A stretch of DNA of 11,777 nucleotides from Thiobacillus sp. (GTDB lineage Bacteria; Pseudomonadota; Gammaproteobacteria; Burkholderiales; Thiobacillaceae), in contig JAIWOS010000015.1 of the NCBI GenBank assembly GCA_020217265.1, positions 1 to 11,777 on the forward strand, in the 5' to 3' direction. The translations under genes were made by a program, and so were the position numbers. The notes under the pieces are model-generated. The model was not told where the DNA came from. It did no database searches and worked only from the letters and a program-made list of their open reading frames with translations. Shown piece by piece: positions 1-7,389 of this stretch (the stretch's first letter is position 1; every line of letters begins with the position of its first letter).

Positions 1-1
1 A

Positions 2-52
2 CCGCTGCTCGACTTGGGGGGGCGCACCCGGCTAACGAACAAGAAGCGCTGA
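2..52 (+). CDS. 3' end of an upstream gene, possibly mshK (partial)
   Basis: Frame 2 is open from the left edge to a TGA at 50-52 and encodes a 16-residue tail ending LTNKKR. The stop lies 22 bases before the mshL start. In MSHA loci the small periplasmic/inner-membrane protein gene mshK usually sits directly before mshL, which is the main reason for the suggestion. Sixteen residues are too few to identify the family. Frame 1 is also open, up to a TGA at 76-78 that would overlap the mshL ATG, so the true frame is not certain. Confidence 0.35.
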   Translation, partial: PLLDLGGRTRLTNKKR

Positions 53-74
53 TTGGCGCTGAGGAAATGGGAAC

Positions 75-1715
75 ATGAGACCACACATGCTATTCGTTAT
101 GGCTGCGTTATTGCTCGCTGGCTGTGCTACGCCTCTCGGAAAAAATGGAAAAGAGGCGGCTCGCCAAGAATTGAATTCCACGGTATCTGCCCCAAATGCT
201 CCACCATCACCGCCAGCTGCTGTCCAGCAGGCTGTCATGGAAGCTGTTCGCGCCCCTTCTCCCGCGGTCGCCGAGCCCCGTTTCAATCTTGCCGTCAATC
301 ATGCCAAGGCGTCCGAGGTTTTTATGGGCATGGTCACCGGCACTCCCTACAGCATGCTGGTACACCCGGATGTATCCGGCACGCTCACGCTCAATCTGAA
401 GAACGTGACCGTGCCCGAGGCGATGGAAGCGATCCGCGCACTCTACGGCTATGACTACGAAGTACAAGGCCGCCGCATCATCGTGCCATCGCCAGCCGTG
501 CAAACCCGCATTTTTCAGCTGAATTCGCTTGCGATGCAGCGTAAAGGAATGTCCGACATGCGTGTCGTGTCGGGTTCGGTGAGTCTGGCAGGGGGCAGCG
601 GAGGGAGCACCTCCAGTGGAGCCTCCAGCGCTTCGCGCTCCCTAGAAACCAGCAGCATTCAGACCTCGACCGAGTCTAAATTCTGGGACGAAGTCTCCGC
701 GGCATTGAAGGCCATCGTTGGCGAAGCCGGCAGCGTGGTCGTCAGCCCTCAGTCCGGCGTGGTCATTGTTCGGGCAGCACCGACGCAAATCAAACTGGCC
801 GAGAATTTTTTACGTACCACCGAACTGATTGGCACGCGCCAGGTGATGCTCGAAGCCAAGATCATCGAGGTGCAATTGAATGATGGCTATCAGTCCGGTA
901 TCAACTGGTCGACGCTATTGGGCGACGGCAAGCTGGGGGTGGCTGTCAATGGCCTCAAGCCGGACAGCAGCACGATCGTCAACCCGCTTGGAACACTCAA
1001 TTCCATGCTGACCGGCACGGTGCCGGGTAACCCCGGCAGTGTCTTCGGGCTGGCATTTAATGACGGTGATTTCGGCGCGATCATCAACCTGATGAAGAGT
1101 CAGGGCGCAGTTCACGTGCTATCCAGCCCGCGTATCGCCACGCTCAACAACCAGAAGGCCATACTCAAGGTGGGAACTGACGATTTCTTCGTGACCGAGA
1201 TCACTGGCGGCACCGTCGCGACACCGACCACGCCTGCTACGCCGCCCAACATCGTGGTACAGCCGTTCTTTTCCGGTATAGCGCTTGACGTGACACCACA
1301 GATCGACGACAAGGACAATGTCACGCTACACGTACGTCCGTCGGTCAGCAACGTCAAGGAAAATCAGAAAGAAATCCGTTTGGGCGACCTTGGCAATTTC
1401 AGCCTGCCGCTCGCATCGAGCAGTATTTCAGAAACCGATAGCGTGGTGCGTATCAAAGACGGCCAGATCGTTGCCATAGGCGGTCTTATGCGTCAAGGTT
1501 ACGATGACAGCAAGAATCGCCTGCCAGTACTGGGGGACATTCCCTATTTGGGGGAACTGTTCGGCAATACCCGCCAGTCGAGCGTGAAACGCGAACTGGT
1601 AGTGCTGATCAAGACCACGCTCATACGGAACGCCGGTGACTGGGGCAAAGACATGGAGTCGACCCAGCGCCGTTTCCAGGCCTACGATCTACCGGAGCCC
1701 ACTTTTCGGCCATGA
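75..1715 (+). CDS. mshL: MshL-like outer-membrane secretin lipoprotein of MSHA/type IV pilus assembly
   Basis: A 546-residue secretin, the family that forms the gated outer-membrane ring through which a pilus or type II secretion substrate passes. Residues 1-17 are a lipoprotein signal with lipobox LLAGC (Cys17 lipidated). A Pro/Ala-rich linker leads to an STN/N0-type domain at about 70-138 (VSGTLTLNLKNVTVPEAMEA). A secretin N domain (about 144-245) is split by a Ser/Gly-rich insertion at about 166-200. The secretin beta domain spans about 254-517, with the motifs LSSPRIATLNNQKA (349-362) and the family signature LPVLGDIPYLGELF (483-496). The start is supported by the lipoprotein signal and by a GAGG at 61-64. 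The mshM start overlaps its stop (ATGA at 1712-1715). The assignment to MshL rather than PilQ or GspD rests on the lipoprotein signal, the size and the mshM-mshN neighbours. A Thr/Pro-rich loop at about 380-392 lies inside the beta domain and is probably a gate or surface loop. Confidence 0.93.
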   Translation: MRPHMLFVMAALLLAGCATPLGKNGKEAARQELNSTVSAPNAPPSPPAAVQQAVMEAVRAPSPAVAEPRFNLAVNHAKASEVFMGMVTGTPYSMLVHPDVSGTLTLNLKNVTVPEAMEAIRALYGYDYEVQGRRIIVPSPAVQTRIFQLNSLAMQRKGMSDMRVVSGSVSLAGGSGGSTSSGASSASRSLETSSIQTSTESKFWDEVSAALKAIVGEAGSVVVSPQSGVVIVRAAPTQIKLAENFLRTTELIGTRQVMLEAKIIEVQLNDGYQSGINWSTLLGDGKLGVAVNGLKPDSSTIVNPLGTLNSMLTGTVPGNPGSVFGLAFNDGDFGAIINLMKSQGAVHVLSSPRIATLNNQKAILKVGTDDFFVTEITGGTVATPTTPATPPNIVVQPFFSGIALDVTPQIDDKDNVTLHVRPSVSNVKENQKEIRLGDLGNFSLPLASSSISETDSVVRIKDGQIVAIGGLMRQGYDDSKNRLPVLGDIPYLGELFGNTRQSSVKRELVVLIKTTLIRNAGDWGKDMESTQRRFQAYDLPEPTFRP

Positions 1716-2620
1716 CGGCGTGGTGGGGCCATTTCGGTCTTAGGGAGCCACCGTTTGGTCTTACTCCCGACACTACCTATTATTTTCCTGCTCAACCTCA
1801 TACTGATGCACTTGAAACCCTGATTTATGCTTTGGCTGCAGGCGAAGGCTTTCTGGTTGTCGAAGGGGAAGTCGGAACAGGCAAGACACTGCTGCTGCGT
1901 CAATTGCTGTCTGCGCTGCCAGATGTTTGGCAGCCGGCTTTCATTCCCAATCCTAGTCTCGAACCGAGAGGCCTTTACGCTGCGATCGCGCTCGAATTCG
2001 GCTTGTCGTCTGCTGGAGAAAGTGAGGCGCTGCTGCGCCGCCTGCAACAGCATTTCATCAACCTTGCGCGACAGGAACGCCAGGCGGTCGTGTTGATCGA
2101 CGAGGCGCAGGCAATGCCTGCCGGCACGCTTGAAGCGGTCAGACTGTTGACCAATCTTGAAACCGAGAAACGCAAGCTATTGCAGGTGGTACTGTTCGGC
2201 CAGCCGGAACTGATGGAGCACTTGAGCGAAAAACACACTAGACAAATTCTTACTCGCGTGAGTTTTCACGCTGGACTGAGGCCGCTCGATCCGTGGGAAG
2301 TTGCGTCTTATATCAAGCATCGCCTTGGTATAGCCGGAGCAAGCCGGACGATATTTACGCCATGGGCTAGCATGATCTTGTGGCTCGAATCGAGAGGTCT
2401 GCCCCGGTTGGTCAATATACTGGCGGGCAAATCCATGATGCTTGCATTCGGGCAGGGCCGTTGTCGCGTTGGCATGCAGCATGTGCTGGCGGCCGCGCGG
2501 GATACACACGCGGCCCGTCGTGCCGGTATCGGGCATAGGGGATGGTGGCTTCTGTTTGGCTGCGTGCTGGCTGGTGGCGCACTGGCCGGAGGTATGCTGC
2601 TGGCCAGAGGCTGGCCTTGA
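1712..2620 (+). CDS. mshM: MshM/ExeA-like AAA ATPase of pilus assembly
   Basis: A 302-residue P-loop ATPase of the ExeA/MshM group, which in relatives helps place or assemble the secretin at the envelope. It opens with the typical family start (HFGLREPPFGLTPD). Walker A is GEVGTGKT (residues 52-59), Walker B is VVLIDEAQ (126-133), and a sensor-like stretch LFGQPEL (161-167) follows. The last 25 residues hold one hydrophobic span (about 278-297), suggesting inner-membrane anchoring with the ATPase in the cytoplasm. Unlike longer ExeA proteins it has no C-terminal peptidoglycan-binding domain, which fits MshM. Its ATG overlaps the mshL stop by four bases, so translation is probably coupled, and mshN starts 16 bases after its stop. 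A longer reading frame that overlaps its 3' end belongs to mshN and is trimmed there. Confidence 0.9.
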   Translation: MTAWWGHFGLREPPFGLTPDTTYYFPAQPHTDALETLIYALAAGEGFLVVEGEVGTGKTLLLRQLLSALPDVWQPAFIPNPSLEPRGLYAAIALEFGLSSAGESEALLRRLQQHFINLARQERQAVVLIDEAQAMPAGTLEAVRLLTNLETEKRKLLQVVLFGQPELMEHLSEKHTRQILTRVSFHAGLRPLDPWEVASYIKHRLGIAGASRTIFTPWASMILWLESRGLPRLVNILAGKSMMLAFGQGRCRVGMQHVLAAARDTHAARRAGIGHRGWWLLFGCVLAGGALAGGMLLARGWP

Positions 2621-2636
2621 GGAGAGGGGACCAGCA

Positions 2637-3695
2637 ATGAGTGTCATCAACCAAATGCTGCGCGAACTCGATGCGCGACAGCATGAAGGCAATACATCGC
2701 CCCCGGTAGCTGTTCTGCAAAAGCCAGCCCCTCGCCAATGGGGGGGGTTGTATCGGGTGGTGGCAGGATTGCTTCTGGCGGCATGTCTGGTCTGGTTTGC
2801 CTTGTGGTCAGGCACTTCGGGAAATACGGAACCCGCAAAGGCGAACTCTGGCGTGACTCAATCGCAGGCGTTCACGGGTGAGTTTAAGTCGACGGCACCA
2901 GCAGGTTCCCCGGCGATTGTTCAAATCGCGCAACAGGATGCTCATCCTGCTACGCGGGGGACGAATATGCGGCCTATCGCATCCGTTGCTGTGCAGAATG
3001 CATCGCGAAGTGAACGCCCGGTGCTTCCCAGTGCACGCGAGCATTCTTCGGACGTGGCTTCCAATCCTGAAACCGTTGCGCCGACAGCGGTAGCCGTCCA
3101 GCCAGAACAGATCAAACCGGGTGCCATCAATTCGGAAAGCGAAATCCGCCAACTTTTCGAAGAGGCCGAATTCGCCAATCGAAAGGGCGACAAGGATCTT
3201 GCGCGACAACTCTATCGCAAGGTGCTTCAACGCAATCCCGGATTGGAAGCGGCAAGCCTCGCTCTAGTGTCGCTTTTGCTTGAACATGGCGAGAAGGACG
3301 CTGCGATTGATGTGCTAAAAGCAGCCTATGCGCAAGGAACACGGCCTGAACTGGCAATAGCGATTGGCCGCCTGCTAGCTGAAAGCGGAGAGGATACGTC
3401 TGCATTGGACTGGTTGTTACGCGGGAAAGACGGTGCAAGCGCGGCCGATATGGCTTTGCAGGGGGCAATCCATGCCAGATTGCAGCAACACGGTCTAGCG
3501 ATCAAGGCTTACCAGCTCGCCCTCAAGAAAGAACCTAGACAGGCCGGATGGCTGCTGGGGCTCGGTTTGTCGCTCGATGCGAATGGTCAAACAGAAGATG
3601 CCAGGACGGCTTTCAAGGGGGCGCTGGCATACGGCGCATTCAAACCTGAAGTGGTGAAATTCCTGCAAGAAAGAATTTCTCGCGAAACGCCCTGA
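2637..3695 (+). CDS. mshN: MshN-like TPR protein of MSHA pilus biogenesis
   Basis: A 352-residue bitopic membrane protein. The start at 2637 is chosen over an earlier in-frame ATG at 2442 for three reasons: it gives the family hallmark MSVINQMLRELDARQ, it does not overlap mshM by 179 bases, and it is preceded by a purine-rich GGAGAGGGGA (2621-2630). The order is a short cytoplasmic tail (1-37), one membrane span (about 38-58), a low-complexity Ser/Ala/Pro-rich periplasmic linker (about 60-165), and tetratricopeptide-like helices from about 167 to 345. Clear TPR-type stretches include NRKGDKDLARQLYRKVLQRN (181-200), HARLQQHGLAIKAYQLALKK (279-298) and GLSLDANGQTEDARTAFKGA (310-329). In MSHA systems MshN is an accessory assembly factor whose TPR region is thought to contact other envelope components. 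It is the last recognisable msh gene here; mshE, mshG and pilin genes do not follow. Confidence 0.88.
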   Translation: MSVINQMLRELDARQHEGNTSPPVAVLQKPAPRQWGGLYRVVAGLLLAACLVWFALWSGTSGNTEPAKANSGVTQSQAFTGEFKSTAPAGSPAIVQIAQQDAHPATRGTNMRPIASVAVQNASRSERPVLPSAREHSSDVASNPETVAPTAVAVQPEQIKPGAINSESEIRQLFEEAEFANRKGDKDLARQLYRKVLQRNPGLEAASLALVSLLLEHGEKDAAIDVLKAAYAQGTRPELAIAIGRLLAESGEDTSALDWLLRGKDGASAADMALQGAIHARLQQHGLAIKAYQLALKKEPRQAGWLLGLGLSLDANGQTEDARTAFKGALAYGAFKPEVVKFLQERISRETP

Positions 3696-3776
3696 ACAAA
3701 CGGGTGTTGCATGAAGGCAACGCGACGCTTGCGCCATTGAAGAAATTTAATAGATTGTGGTTTTCTTTTGCCGATT

Positions 3777-3785
3777 TGTTAGAAT
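3777..3785 (+). promoter_or_regulatory. Probable extended -10 promoter for the small lipoprotein gene
   Basis: The sequence TG-T-TAGAAT has an extended -10 TG dinucleotide one base before a hexamer that matches TATAAT at five of six positions. Only a poor -35 candidate (TTGTGG at 3755-3760, 19 bases away) is present, as is common with extended -10 promoters. Transcription would start near 3792 and give a leader of about 70 bases before the ATG at 3862. The rest of the 166-base gap after mshN holds no clear terminator and no other recognisable site. Confidence 0.45.
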
Positions 3786-3861
3786 TCCGCGCGTCGGCTG
3801 GATCACAAGTCCCGGACCGATCACTGGTGTGGGTTTTTAATCGTATGTAAAGGGAAATCAA

Positions 3862-4119
3862 ATGAAATATTCCGTTCTCCTGGCTGCTCTGCTGGCTGTT
3901 GCCATGACCGCTTGCGGCAAAAAAGAAGAAGCTGCTGCTCCGGCCGAAGCGCCTGCTGCTGAAGCGCCTGCTGCTGCTCCGGCTCCTGAAGCTGCTGCTC
4001 CGGCTCCTGAAGCTGCCGCCCCGGCTGCTGACGCTGCTGCTCCCGCTGCTGACGCTGCCGCCCCGGCTGCTGACGCTGCTGCTCCGGCCGCTGCTCCTGC
4101 TGCTCCCGCCGCCCATTAA
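3862..4119 (+). CDS. Small Ala/Pro-rich repeat lipoprotein, function unknown
   Basis: An 85-residue protein. Residues 1-17 form a signal peptide ending MTAC, a somewhat weak lipobox with Met at -3, so Cys18 is probably lipidated. A short charged stretch GKKEEAAA follows, and then almost only Ala, Pro, Glu and Asp. Five exact-length seven-residue units occupy residues 40-74: PAPEAAA twice, then PAADAAA three times, placing an acidic residue every seventh position (43, 50, 57, 64, 71). The protein ends PAAPAAH. A GGGA 5 bases before the ATG is a reasonable ribosome site, and a promoter and terminator flank it, so it looks monocistronic. Such proteins are probably extended, mainly disordered envelope spacers. 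No catalytic motif is visible and I do not recognise a named family. Membership in the msh system is not implied by its position alone. Confidence 0.8.
   Translation: MKYSVLLAALLAVAMTACGKKEEAAAPAEAPAAEAPAAAPAPEAAAPAPEAAAPAADAAAPAADAAAPAADAAAPAAAPAAPAAH
3979..4083 (+). repeat. Five 21-base tandem units within the lipoprotein gene
   Basis: The units encode PAPEAAA x2 then PAADAAA x3. The base repeats are imperfect at third positions (Ala codons alternate GCT, GCC and GCG), so the amino-acid pattern is better kept than the DNA pattern. Copy-number change by slippage would keep the reading frame because the unit is 21 bases. Confidence 0.8.
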
Positions 4120-4136
4120 TTCCGGGCTTGGCATGG

Positions 4137-4162
4137 AAACCGGCCTTCGGGCCGGTTTTTTT
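4137..4162 (+). terminator. Rho-independent terminator with UUCG loop
   Basis: Stem ACCGGCC/GGCCGGT (4139-4145 and 4150-4156) closes a TTCG tetraloop and is followed by a run of T to 4162. AA before the stem can also pair with the first T residues. It ends the lipoprotein transcript 18 bases after its stop. The last two T residues of the run are also part of the TAA stop codon of the convergent aminotransferase gene (4161-4163 on the opposite strand). In the other direction the hairpin is followed by only three T residues, so termination there should be weaker. Confidence 0.9.
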
Positions 4163-5324
4163 ACGCCTGCAGAAAGTGAAACAGCCGATCTGTTGCTTCG
4201 GCCAGCCTGGCAATCGGCTGGGTGTAAGCAAAGCGGAGGTGGTGTCTGGCCTGGTGGGTTCCGAAATCGATGCCGGGGGTGGTAGCGATTCCGGCGTCGT
4301 CGAGCAGGCGGTTGGCCAGATAATGGCTGTCGTCGCCGAAACGGCTGCAATCCGCATATAGGTAAAACGCGCCTTGCGGGGCCGTCGGAATGACGAAGCC
4401 GAGCTTGCGCAAAACGGGCAGGAAGTAGTCGCGGCGCTGGCGCAATTCGGACTTGCGGGCTTCCAGCATGGCCAGCGTATCGGGTTCGAAGGCCGCCAGC
4501 GCCGCGTGTTGCGCGGGCGTCGGCGCAGCCAGAAAAAGATTCTGCGCCAGCCGCTCCAGTGCCGGCACGGCCCAGGCCGGCGCGACCAGCCAGCCGAGCC
4601 GCCAGCCCGTCATCAGGAAATATTTCGAGAAGCTGTTGACGACGAAAACCTCGTCCCAGCCGGCGGCGCTGTGCTCGCCGCCGTCGTAGGTGAGCGCGAG
4701 ATAGATTTCGTCGACGATGAGCGCGATGTTGCGCGTGTCGCACCAATCGCGGATGCGCGTCAACTCCTCGAACGGCAGCGTCGTGCCGGTGGGGTTGGAG
4801 GGGGTGGCAAGCAGCACGGCGCGGGTGGCCGGCGTGGCGTGGCGTTCGATCAGGGCGAGCGTCAACTGGAATCCGCTGCCGGCATCGACCGGCACCGATA
4901 CGGCGCGTGCCTCGCAAAAGCGCGCAAAGTGACGGTTGCAGGGGTAGCCGGGGTCGGCCATCAGCACCTCGTCGCCCGGGCCGGTCAGCAAGCCAAGCGC
5001 GAGCAACAGCGCGCCCGAGGCGCCGGGGGTGACGATTACCCGGTTGGGGGCGACTTGGGCTTGCCAGCGCGATGCATGAAACGCTGCGATAGCCTCGCGC
5101 AGTTTCGGCAGTCCGAGCGCGCTGGTGTAGTGCGTATGGCCGTCGCGCAGCGCCCGTATGCCGGCCTCGACGATCGGTTCGGGCGTGGCGAAATCGGGCT
5201 CGCCGATTTCGAGGTGGATGACATCGCGTCCGGTCGATTCAAGCGCTTTCGCACGCGCCAGAATGTCCATCACGTGGAAAGGCGCGATGTCGCCTGCGCG
5301 GGCAGCGGTGGGCAGGGGCTTCAT
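4161..5324 (-). CDS. Class I/II pyridoxal-phosphate aminotransferase
   Basis: A 387-residue fold-type I PLP enzyme that would move an amino group from an amino acid to a 2-oxo acid in the cytosol. The start MKPLPTAARAGDIAPF at 5324 is chosen because the family normally begins shortly before the helix leading to HLEIGEPDF (37-45), and because the ATG overlaps the mtfA stop as ATGA. An in-frame ATG about 390 bases upstream would lie wholly inside mtfA. Visible active-site elements are Tyr127 in DPGYP (124-128), Asn177 in SNPTG (176-180), Asp205 in VDEIY (204-208), the Schiff-base Lys234 in NSFSKYFLMTGWRLG, and Arg364 in HLRFAY for the substrate carboxylate. The length is normal. The aspartate/alanine/aromatic subfamily cannot be told from sequence alone, and the neighbours rmuC and mtfA give no pathway clue. 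It is the last gene of the three-gene operon. Confidence 0.9.
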   Translation of the reverse strand: MKPLPTAARAGDIAPFHVMDILARAKALESTGRDVIHLEIGEPDFATPEPIVEAGIRALRDGHTHYTSALGLPKLREAIAAFHASRWQAQVAPNRVIVTPGASGALLLALGLLTGPGDEVLMADPGYPCNRHFARFCEARAVSVPVDAGSGFQLTLALIERHATPATRAVLLATPSNPTGTTLPFEELTRIRDWCDTRNIALIVDEIYLALTYDGGEHSAAGWDEVFVVNSFSKYFLMTGWRLGWLVAPAWAVPALERLAQNLFLAAPTPAQHAALAAFEPDTLAMLEARKSELRQRRDYFLPVLRKLGFVIPTAPQGAFYLYADCSRFGDDSHYLANRLLDDAGIATTPGIDFGTHQARHHLRFAYTQPIARLAEATDRLFHFLQA

Positions 5325-6094
5325 GTGGGGCGTCCCAGTCGTGCCAGCGGATCCTGGCGGTAGAACTGCTGCAGTTGCGTGTACACCGCGGGGTAGGTGT
5401 CGGCGAGCAGATCGGGGACTTCGAAGAACATTTCGGTGGTCACGGCGAAAAACTCGGCGGGGTTGGTGCTGGCGTAGGGATCGACGACGGTGTCTTCGTC
5501 CGCGTCGACGCGTGCGCACAAATCCTCGTAGGCGGCGCTGAACGCCCGCGCCCAGTCGGCGCGTTTCATGTCGCGATGCAGCGGCGGCAAGCCATTGGCG
5601 TCGCCGTTCAGCATGTCGAGCTTGTGGGCGAATTCGTGCAGCACGACGTTGAAGCCTTCGAGCTGGCCACTGGCCTCGACATCGGCGATCGACAGCACCA
5701 GCGGCCCGCCGTGCCACGATTCGCCGGCGAGGATGTCGCGGTACACGTGCACCACGCCGGCCTCGTCCATTTCCTCGCGCGGGCGCAGAAATTCGTCCGG
5801 GTAGAGGATGATTTCGCGCCAGCCGCGGTAGCTCGCCTCGTCGAGATGCAGCGTCAGGAGGCAGGCTTGCAATGCGACGGCGAGTTGCGTGGCGCGGTCC
5901 ACCTCGGCACCGCCGGCGGCCGAGAACTGCTTGCCGGCGATGAGCAGACTGGCCTGTTCGCGCAGGGTGTGGCCTTCGGCCACGCTGAGACCGGCCAGAA
6001 CCGGCAGGCGCGCGGCGGCGGCGTCGAATTCCCCGGCGGGAATCAGATGACGGCGCAGCGCGCGTTCGCGCTGCCAGCGGGCGAGCCAGTTCAT
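5321..6094 (-). CDS. mtfA: MtfA-like M90 zinc peptidase (Mlc titration factor family)
   Basis: A 257-residue protein of the MtfA/DUF980 family. E. coli MtfA (265 residues) binds and inactivates the glucose repressor Mlc and has metallopeptidase activity. The zinc site is visible: HEFAHKLD at 153-160 gives His153, Glu154 and His157 of an HExxH motif, and NPAEFFA (211-217) supplies Glu214 as the likely third ligand. The family block GWREIILYPDEF (91-102) is also present. No signal peptide is seen, so it acts in the cytosol. Both ends overlap neighbours as ATGA: its ATG lies on the rmuC stop and its stop on the aminotransferase ATG. No Mlc or PTS gene is in the window, so the E. coli role cannot be assumed; the partner in this organism is unknown. 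Confidence 0.9.
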   Translation of the reverse strand: MNWLARWQRERALRRHLIPAGEFDAAAARLPVLAGLSVAEGHTLREQASLLIAGKQFSAAGGAEVDRATQLAVALQACLLTLHLDEASYRGWREIILYPDEFLRPREEMDEAGVVHVYRDILAGESWHGGPLVLSIADVEASGQLEGFNVVLHEFAHKLDMLNGDANGLPPLHRDMKRADWARAFSAAYEDLCARVDADEDTVVDPYASTNPAEFFAVTTEMFFEVPDLLADTYPAVYTQLQQFYRQDPLARLGRPT

Positions 6095-7383
6095 TCGTCG
6101 TCGAGCAGGCGCACGGCCGTATCGCCCTGCGGGTGGTCGAGTTCCACCCGCTCGATCTGCGCGAAACGCTTCGTGATCTTGTCGCTCGAAATGCGCACTT
6201 CGGAGACGTCCTTGCTCGCCTGCTCGATGTGGGTGGCGAGCTTCTTCATGCGTTCGTCGAAGCGCGCGAAGTCCTTGGCCAGCTTGGCGAGCTCGTCCTT
6301 GATGACATGTGCCATGCGCCGCGTTTCCGAATCGCGGATCACCGCGCGCGCGGTGTTCAGCACCGCCATCAGCGTGGTCGGCGAGGTGAGCCAGACGCGC
6401 TTCTTCTGCGCGTGCTCGACCAGATCGGGATGGTGGGCGTGGACTTCCGCGAACACGGCCTCGGCGGGCAGGAACATCACCGCGCCGTCGGCGGTTTCGC
6501 CGGCGACGATGTACTTGGCGGCGATGTCGTCCACATGCTTCTTTACGTCGGCCTTGAACAGGCGGCGGGCGGCGTCGCGTTCGGCCGGGGCGAGCGTGTC
6601 GTCATACATGCGGCTGTAGTTTTCCAGCGGGAACTTCGAATCGACGCACACCGTGCCGGTGGGCTCGGGCAGGATCAGCACGCAGTCGGCGCGCGCGCCG
6701 CCCTTGAGCGTGTGCTGGAAGGCGTAGGCGTCGGGCGGCAGGCTGTTCCGCACCAGCGCTTCGAGCTGGATTTCGCCGAAGGCGCCGCGCGAACGCTTGT
6801 CGCCCAGGATCTCCTGCAGCGAGACGACGTTGGTGGCCAGCCCCTCGATCTTCTTCTGCGCCTCGTCGATCACCGCCAGCCGTGACATCACCGAAGTGAA
6901 CGTCTCGTTGGTTTTCTTGAAGCCTTCGTCGAGCCGCTCGGCGACCTTGCCGGAGATTTCGTTGAGGCGGCCATCCACCGCTTGCGAAAGCTGCTGCACG
7001 CGCTCGCTGAACTGCATGGTCATGCCCTTCAGCGTGTCCTGCAGCAGGCCTTGCTCGGCGCGGCCCTGTTCGATCAGCTTTTCCAGCATAGCGGACTGGA
7101 ACTGGCCGAACTGGCTGGTGACGGTTTCGCGCGTTTCGGCCAGGCGCTCAGTCTGGGCAACCTGCAAGGCAGTGAGCTGGGCCTGCATGCGGTCGGACTG
7201 CTGCGTGAGGCCCGCGTGCAGGTCGGTGAGGACAGCGCGGTGACGTGTCTCCATTTCCTGCGAGAGCAGCGCAGGCAGGTTGACATGATCGCGCCGCAGG
7301 CCTTGCAGGCGGAGGAGCAGCAAGAGGGTCAGAACCAGCACCAGCGCGAGGCCGAACAGCAAAGCGATATCGAAGGCAGACAT
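6091..7383 (-). CDS. rmuC: RmuC family DNA recombination-limiting protein
   Basis: A 430-residue RmuC protein. Family members limit inversions at short inverted repeats in E. coli and are thought to carry a nuclease-like core. It has one N-terminal membrane span (about 4-26), a long heptad-rich coiled coil (about 40-190), the conserved block LGDKRSRGAFGEIQLE (193-208), and the core RADCVLILPEP to VDSKFPLENY (231-256), with Asp248 and Lys250 matching a PD-(D/E)xK-like arrangement. A second helical region follows (about 365-415). The start is firmly set because an in-frame TAA lies 9 bases before the ATG with no start codon between. No Shine-Dalgarno sequence is present, and a TAAAAT hexamer ends six bases before the ATG (see findings). 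It heads the rmuC-mtfA-aminotransferase operon. Confidence 0.93.
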   Translation of the reverse strand: MSAFDIALLFGLALVLVLTLLLLLRLQGLRRDHVNLPALLSQEMETRHRAVLTDLHAGLTQQSDRMQAQLTALQVAQTERLAETRETVTSQFGQFQSAMLEKLIEQGRAEQGLLQDTLKGMTMQFSERVQQLSQAVDGRLNEISGKVAERLDEGFKKTNETFTSVMSRLAVIDEAQKKIEGLATNVVSLQEILGDKRSRGAFGEIQLEALVRNSLPPDAYAFQHTLKGGARADCVLILPEPTGTVCVDSKFPLENYSRMYDDTLAPAERDAARRLFKADVKKHVDDIAAKYIVAGETADGAVMFLPAEAVFAEVHAHHPDLVEHAQKKRVWLTSPTTLMAVLNTARAVIRDSETRRMAHVIKDELAKLAKDFARFDERMKKLATHIEQASKDVSEVRISSDKITKRFAQIERVELDHPQGDTAVRLLDDE

Positions 7384-7389
7384 GGGGCG

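Noticed and set aside
2442..2636. Upstream start for mshN inside mshM
   Set aside because: It would add 65 residues without family likeness that overlap mshM; the MSVINQMLRELD start at 2637 is the family N-terminus.
3735..3770. Possible terminator after mshN (AAGAAA pairing with TTTCTT)
   Set aside because: A six-pair all A/T-rich stem with a 16-base loop is too weak and lacks GC pairs at its base.
3640..4917. Long minus-strand reading frame with Ser/Arg repeats across the lipoprotein and aminotransferase genes
   Set aside because: It is the antisense shadow of the Ala/Pro repeat and of the aminotransferase in another frame; the low-complexity Ser-Arg runs come from the repeat codons, and no family motif is seen.
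5375..6619. 414-codon plus-strand reading frame opposite mtfA and rmuC
   Set aside because: Antisense to two well-supported genes, with no ribosome site or motif; long shadow frames are expected in GC-rich coding DNA.
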